A DNA stretch of 6,345 bases from Brachybacterium sp. (lineage in GTDB: Bacteria > Actinomycetota > Actinomycetes > Actinomycetales > Dermabacteraceae). Numbering within the stretch: position 1 is the stretch's first letter; the number at the start of each line of letters is the position of its first letter. A program made the translations under genes and the position numbers. The notes beneath the pieces are model-generated. The model was not told the origin of the DNA. It did no database searches and worked only from the letters and a program-made list of their open reading frames with translations. The stretch spans positions 1 through 6,345 of the forward strand of contig JAKDNE010000194.1 in NCBI GenBank assembly GCA_030451965.1, in the 5' to 3' direction. This document shows, in pieces, positions 5,079-6,345 of this stretch.

Positions 5079-6254
5079 ATGCCCACCCTCGCCGAGCTCG
5101 ACGCGATCACCCAGGCCGACCTGATCGCCGCCGGCGCGACCCGCTGGTCCCGCGGCGGAGACGTCATCGGCGCGTTCGTCGCCGAGATGGACTTCGGCAT
5201 CGCCGAGCCCATCACCCGTCGCCTCCACCAGGAGGTGGACCGCGGTGCCTTCGGCTATCTGCCCGCACGACAGGTGAGCGAGCTGCAGCAGGCCACCGCC
5301 GGGTTCCTGCGCCGTCGGACGGGGTGGGAGGTCGCGCCCGAGGACATCCACGAGATGCCGGACGTCATCGCGATCTTCGGGGCGGTGCTCGAGCACTTCC
5401 TCGCGCCGGACGCGAAGATCATCGTCCCCACCCCGGCCTACATGCCGTTCCTCGAGGTGCCCGCGCTGCACGGCCGCGAGATCATCGAGGTCCCGATGCC
5501 GCGGGACGAGAACGGGCGCCACCACTACGACCTCGACGCGATCGAGGCCGCGTTCGAGGCGGGAGGTGGACTGTTCGTCCACACCAACCCCCACAACCCC
5601 ACCGGGCGGGTGATGACCCGCGAGGAGCTCGAGCCGCTCGCCGCGCTGGTGGACCGCAAGGGCGGGCGAGTCTTCTCCGACGAGATCTGGCTGCCGCTGG
5701 TGCTCGAGGGCGAGCACGTCCCCTACGCCGCCCTGAACGACACCGCCGCCGGGCACACGATCACCGCGGTCGCCGCGTCCAAGGCCTTCAACCTGCCGGG
5801 GCTGAAGTGCGCGCAGCTGATCACCAGCAACGACGCCGACCGGGAGCACTTCGTCGAGGTCGGACACTTCGACCGCCACGGCGCCGCGAACCTCGGCCTC
5901 GCCGCCACCTGCGCCGCCTATGACGAGGCGGGGGAGTGGCTCGACGACATCCTCGCCTACCTGCGCCGCAACCGTGACGCCGTCACCGAGCTGGTCGCCG
6001 AGCTGCTGCCCGAGGCACGAGTGACCACGCCGGAGGGCACCTACGTGGCCTGGCTCGACCTGCGTGAGTACGGCATCACCGGCTCCCTCCACGACCACCT
6101 GCTCGAGCACGCCCGCGTCGAGTGCACCGAGGGCACCGCCTGCGGCGCGGTCGGGGAGGGGCACGTGCGGCTGATCTTCGCGATGCCGCACCCGCTGCTG
6201 GTCGAGGCGATCACGCGCATCGCCCGGGTGCTGGAGCCGGGAAGAGCCGCATGA
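5079..6254 (+). CDS. MalY/PatB-type PLP-dependent C-S lyase (aminotransferase class I/II fold)
   Basis: A 391-residue fold-type I PLP enzyme. Landmarks of the MalY/PatB group are TRWSRGGDVIGAFVAEMDFGIAEPI (residues 21-45, the substrate-gating N-terminal segment), FGYLPAR (58-64), NPHNPTGR (170-177), SDEIW (200-204) with Asp201 positioned to pair with the pyridine nitrogen, and AASKAFNLPGLKCA (232-245) with Lys235 as the Schiff-base lysine. R364 in HVRLIFAMP would bind the substrate carboxylate. Relatives cleave cystathionine or cysteine conjugates to a thiol, pyruvate and ammonia; some act as aminotransferases, so the exact substrate is open. The usual length is about 390 residues, so the gene is complete. 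ATG 5079 follows AAGGAG, seven bases upstream; an in-frame TTG at 5058 is less likely. Cytosolic. The end overlaps the next gene by ATGA, suggesting an operon. Confidence 0.92.
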   Translation: MPTLAELDAITQADLIAAGATRWSRGGDVIGAFVAEMDFGIAEPITRRLHQEVDRGAFGYLPARQVSELQQATAGFLRRRTGWEVAPEDIHEMPDVIAIFGAVLEHFLAPDAKIIVPTPAYMPFLEVPALHGREIIEVPMPRDENGRHHYDLDAIEAAFEAGGGLFVHTNPHNPTGRVMTREELEPLAALVDRKGGRVFSDEIWLPLVLEGEHVPYAALNDTAAGHTITAVAASKAFNLPGLKCAQLITSNDADREHFVEVGHFDRHGAANLGLAATCAAYDEAGEWLDDILAYLRRNRDAVTELVAELLPEARVTTPEGTYVAWLDLREYGITGSLHDHLLEHARVECTEGTACGAVGEGHVRLIFAMPHPLLVEAITRIARVLEPGRAA

Positions 6255-6345
6255 TGTCGACGCAGAGCGGGCCGAGCTCGCCCAGCGGCGCCGGCACCGG
6301 CTCCGCCCTCTTCTCCCATGCCCCGGAGCCGGAGCCCGACACCAC
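6251..6345 (+). CDS. Unrecognised gene, first ~31 codons only
   Basis: An open frame starts with ATGATG overlapping the TGA of the C-S lyase gene (ATGA), with GGGAAGAG just upstream as a possible ribosome site, and runs off the window. The visible N-terminus (MMSTQSGPSSPSG, later PEPEPD) is Ser/Gly/Pro-rich and probably disordered, with no signal peptide or motif. Translational coupling supports it being real. No function can be assigned. Confidence 0.5.
   Translation, partial: MMSTQSGPSSPSGAGTGSALFSHAPEPEPDT

Noticed and set aside
3335..5215. A 626-codon version of the FAD oxidoreductase starting upstream of ATG 4747.
   Set aside because: The extra ~156 residues have no domain character, cross the operator/promoter region and overlap the start of the divergent C-S lyase gene. 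470 residues is the normal family length.
5061..6191. A 376-codon minus-strand open frame opposite the C-S lyase.
   Set aside because: It is the shadow of a complete PLP enzyme with all catalytic motifs on the plus strand.

Overview
The window is very GC-rich with strong G/C preference at third codon positions. It carries a WXG100 (type VII secretion) protein and actinobacterial-style enzymes, so it reads as chromosomal DNA of a high-GC actinomycete. A Dermabacteraceae/Brachybacterium-like micrococcal lineage is my guess from general resemblance only. I see no rRNA, tRNA, CRISPR array, insertion sequence or phage gene.

Layout, left to right: (1) the 3' part of a VOC/glyoxalase-like gene (+), convergent with (2) a pyrimidine-reductase-like (RibD C-terminal/DHFR fold) gene (-), which overlaps by 4 nt the end of (3) a small alkyltransferase-like DNA-repair gene (-). 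These two minus-strand genes form one operon. A 441-nt non-coding interval with a 16-bp near-palindrome separates them from the divergent (4) AhpD/carboxymuconolactone-decarboxylase-type CxxC gene (+). That gene is followed by a strong 13-bp-stem hairpin and a second hairpin. (5) A WXG100 protein with a long Gly/Ala tandem-repeat tail (+) converges on (6) a berberine-bridge-enzyme-type FAD oxidoreductase (-). A 331-nt divergent intergenic region holds a perfect 7+2+7 TetR-style operator overlapping a candidate promoter of gene 6. Then come (7) a MalY/PatB-type PLP C-S lyase/aminotransferase (+) and (8) the first codons of an unrecognised gene overlapping it by 4 nt.

The genes do not form one obvious pathway. 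The minus-strand pair joins alkylated-DNA recognition to an NADPH-dependent reductase-like protein, the CxxC protein suggests peroxide/thiol chemistry, and the FAD oxidoreductase looks regulated by a TetR-family repressor encoded elsewhere. The least ordinary item is the WXG100 protein with its 15-residue glycine-zipper-like repeats. Its repeat units are identical in protein but different in DNA, and no ESX machinery, partner or immunity gene lies nearby. Most of the window is otherwise ordinary accessory/metabolic actinobacterial chromosome; I do not see a convincing new multi-gene system.
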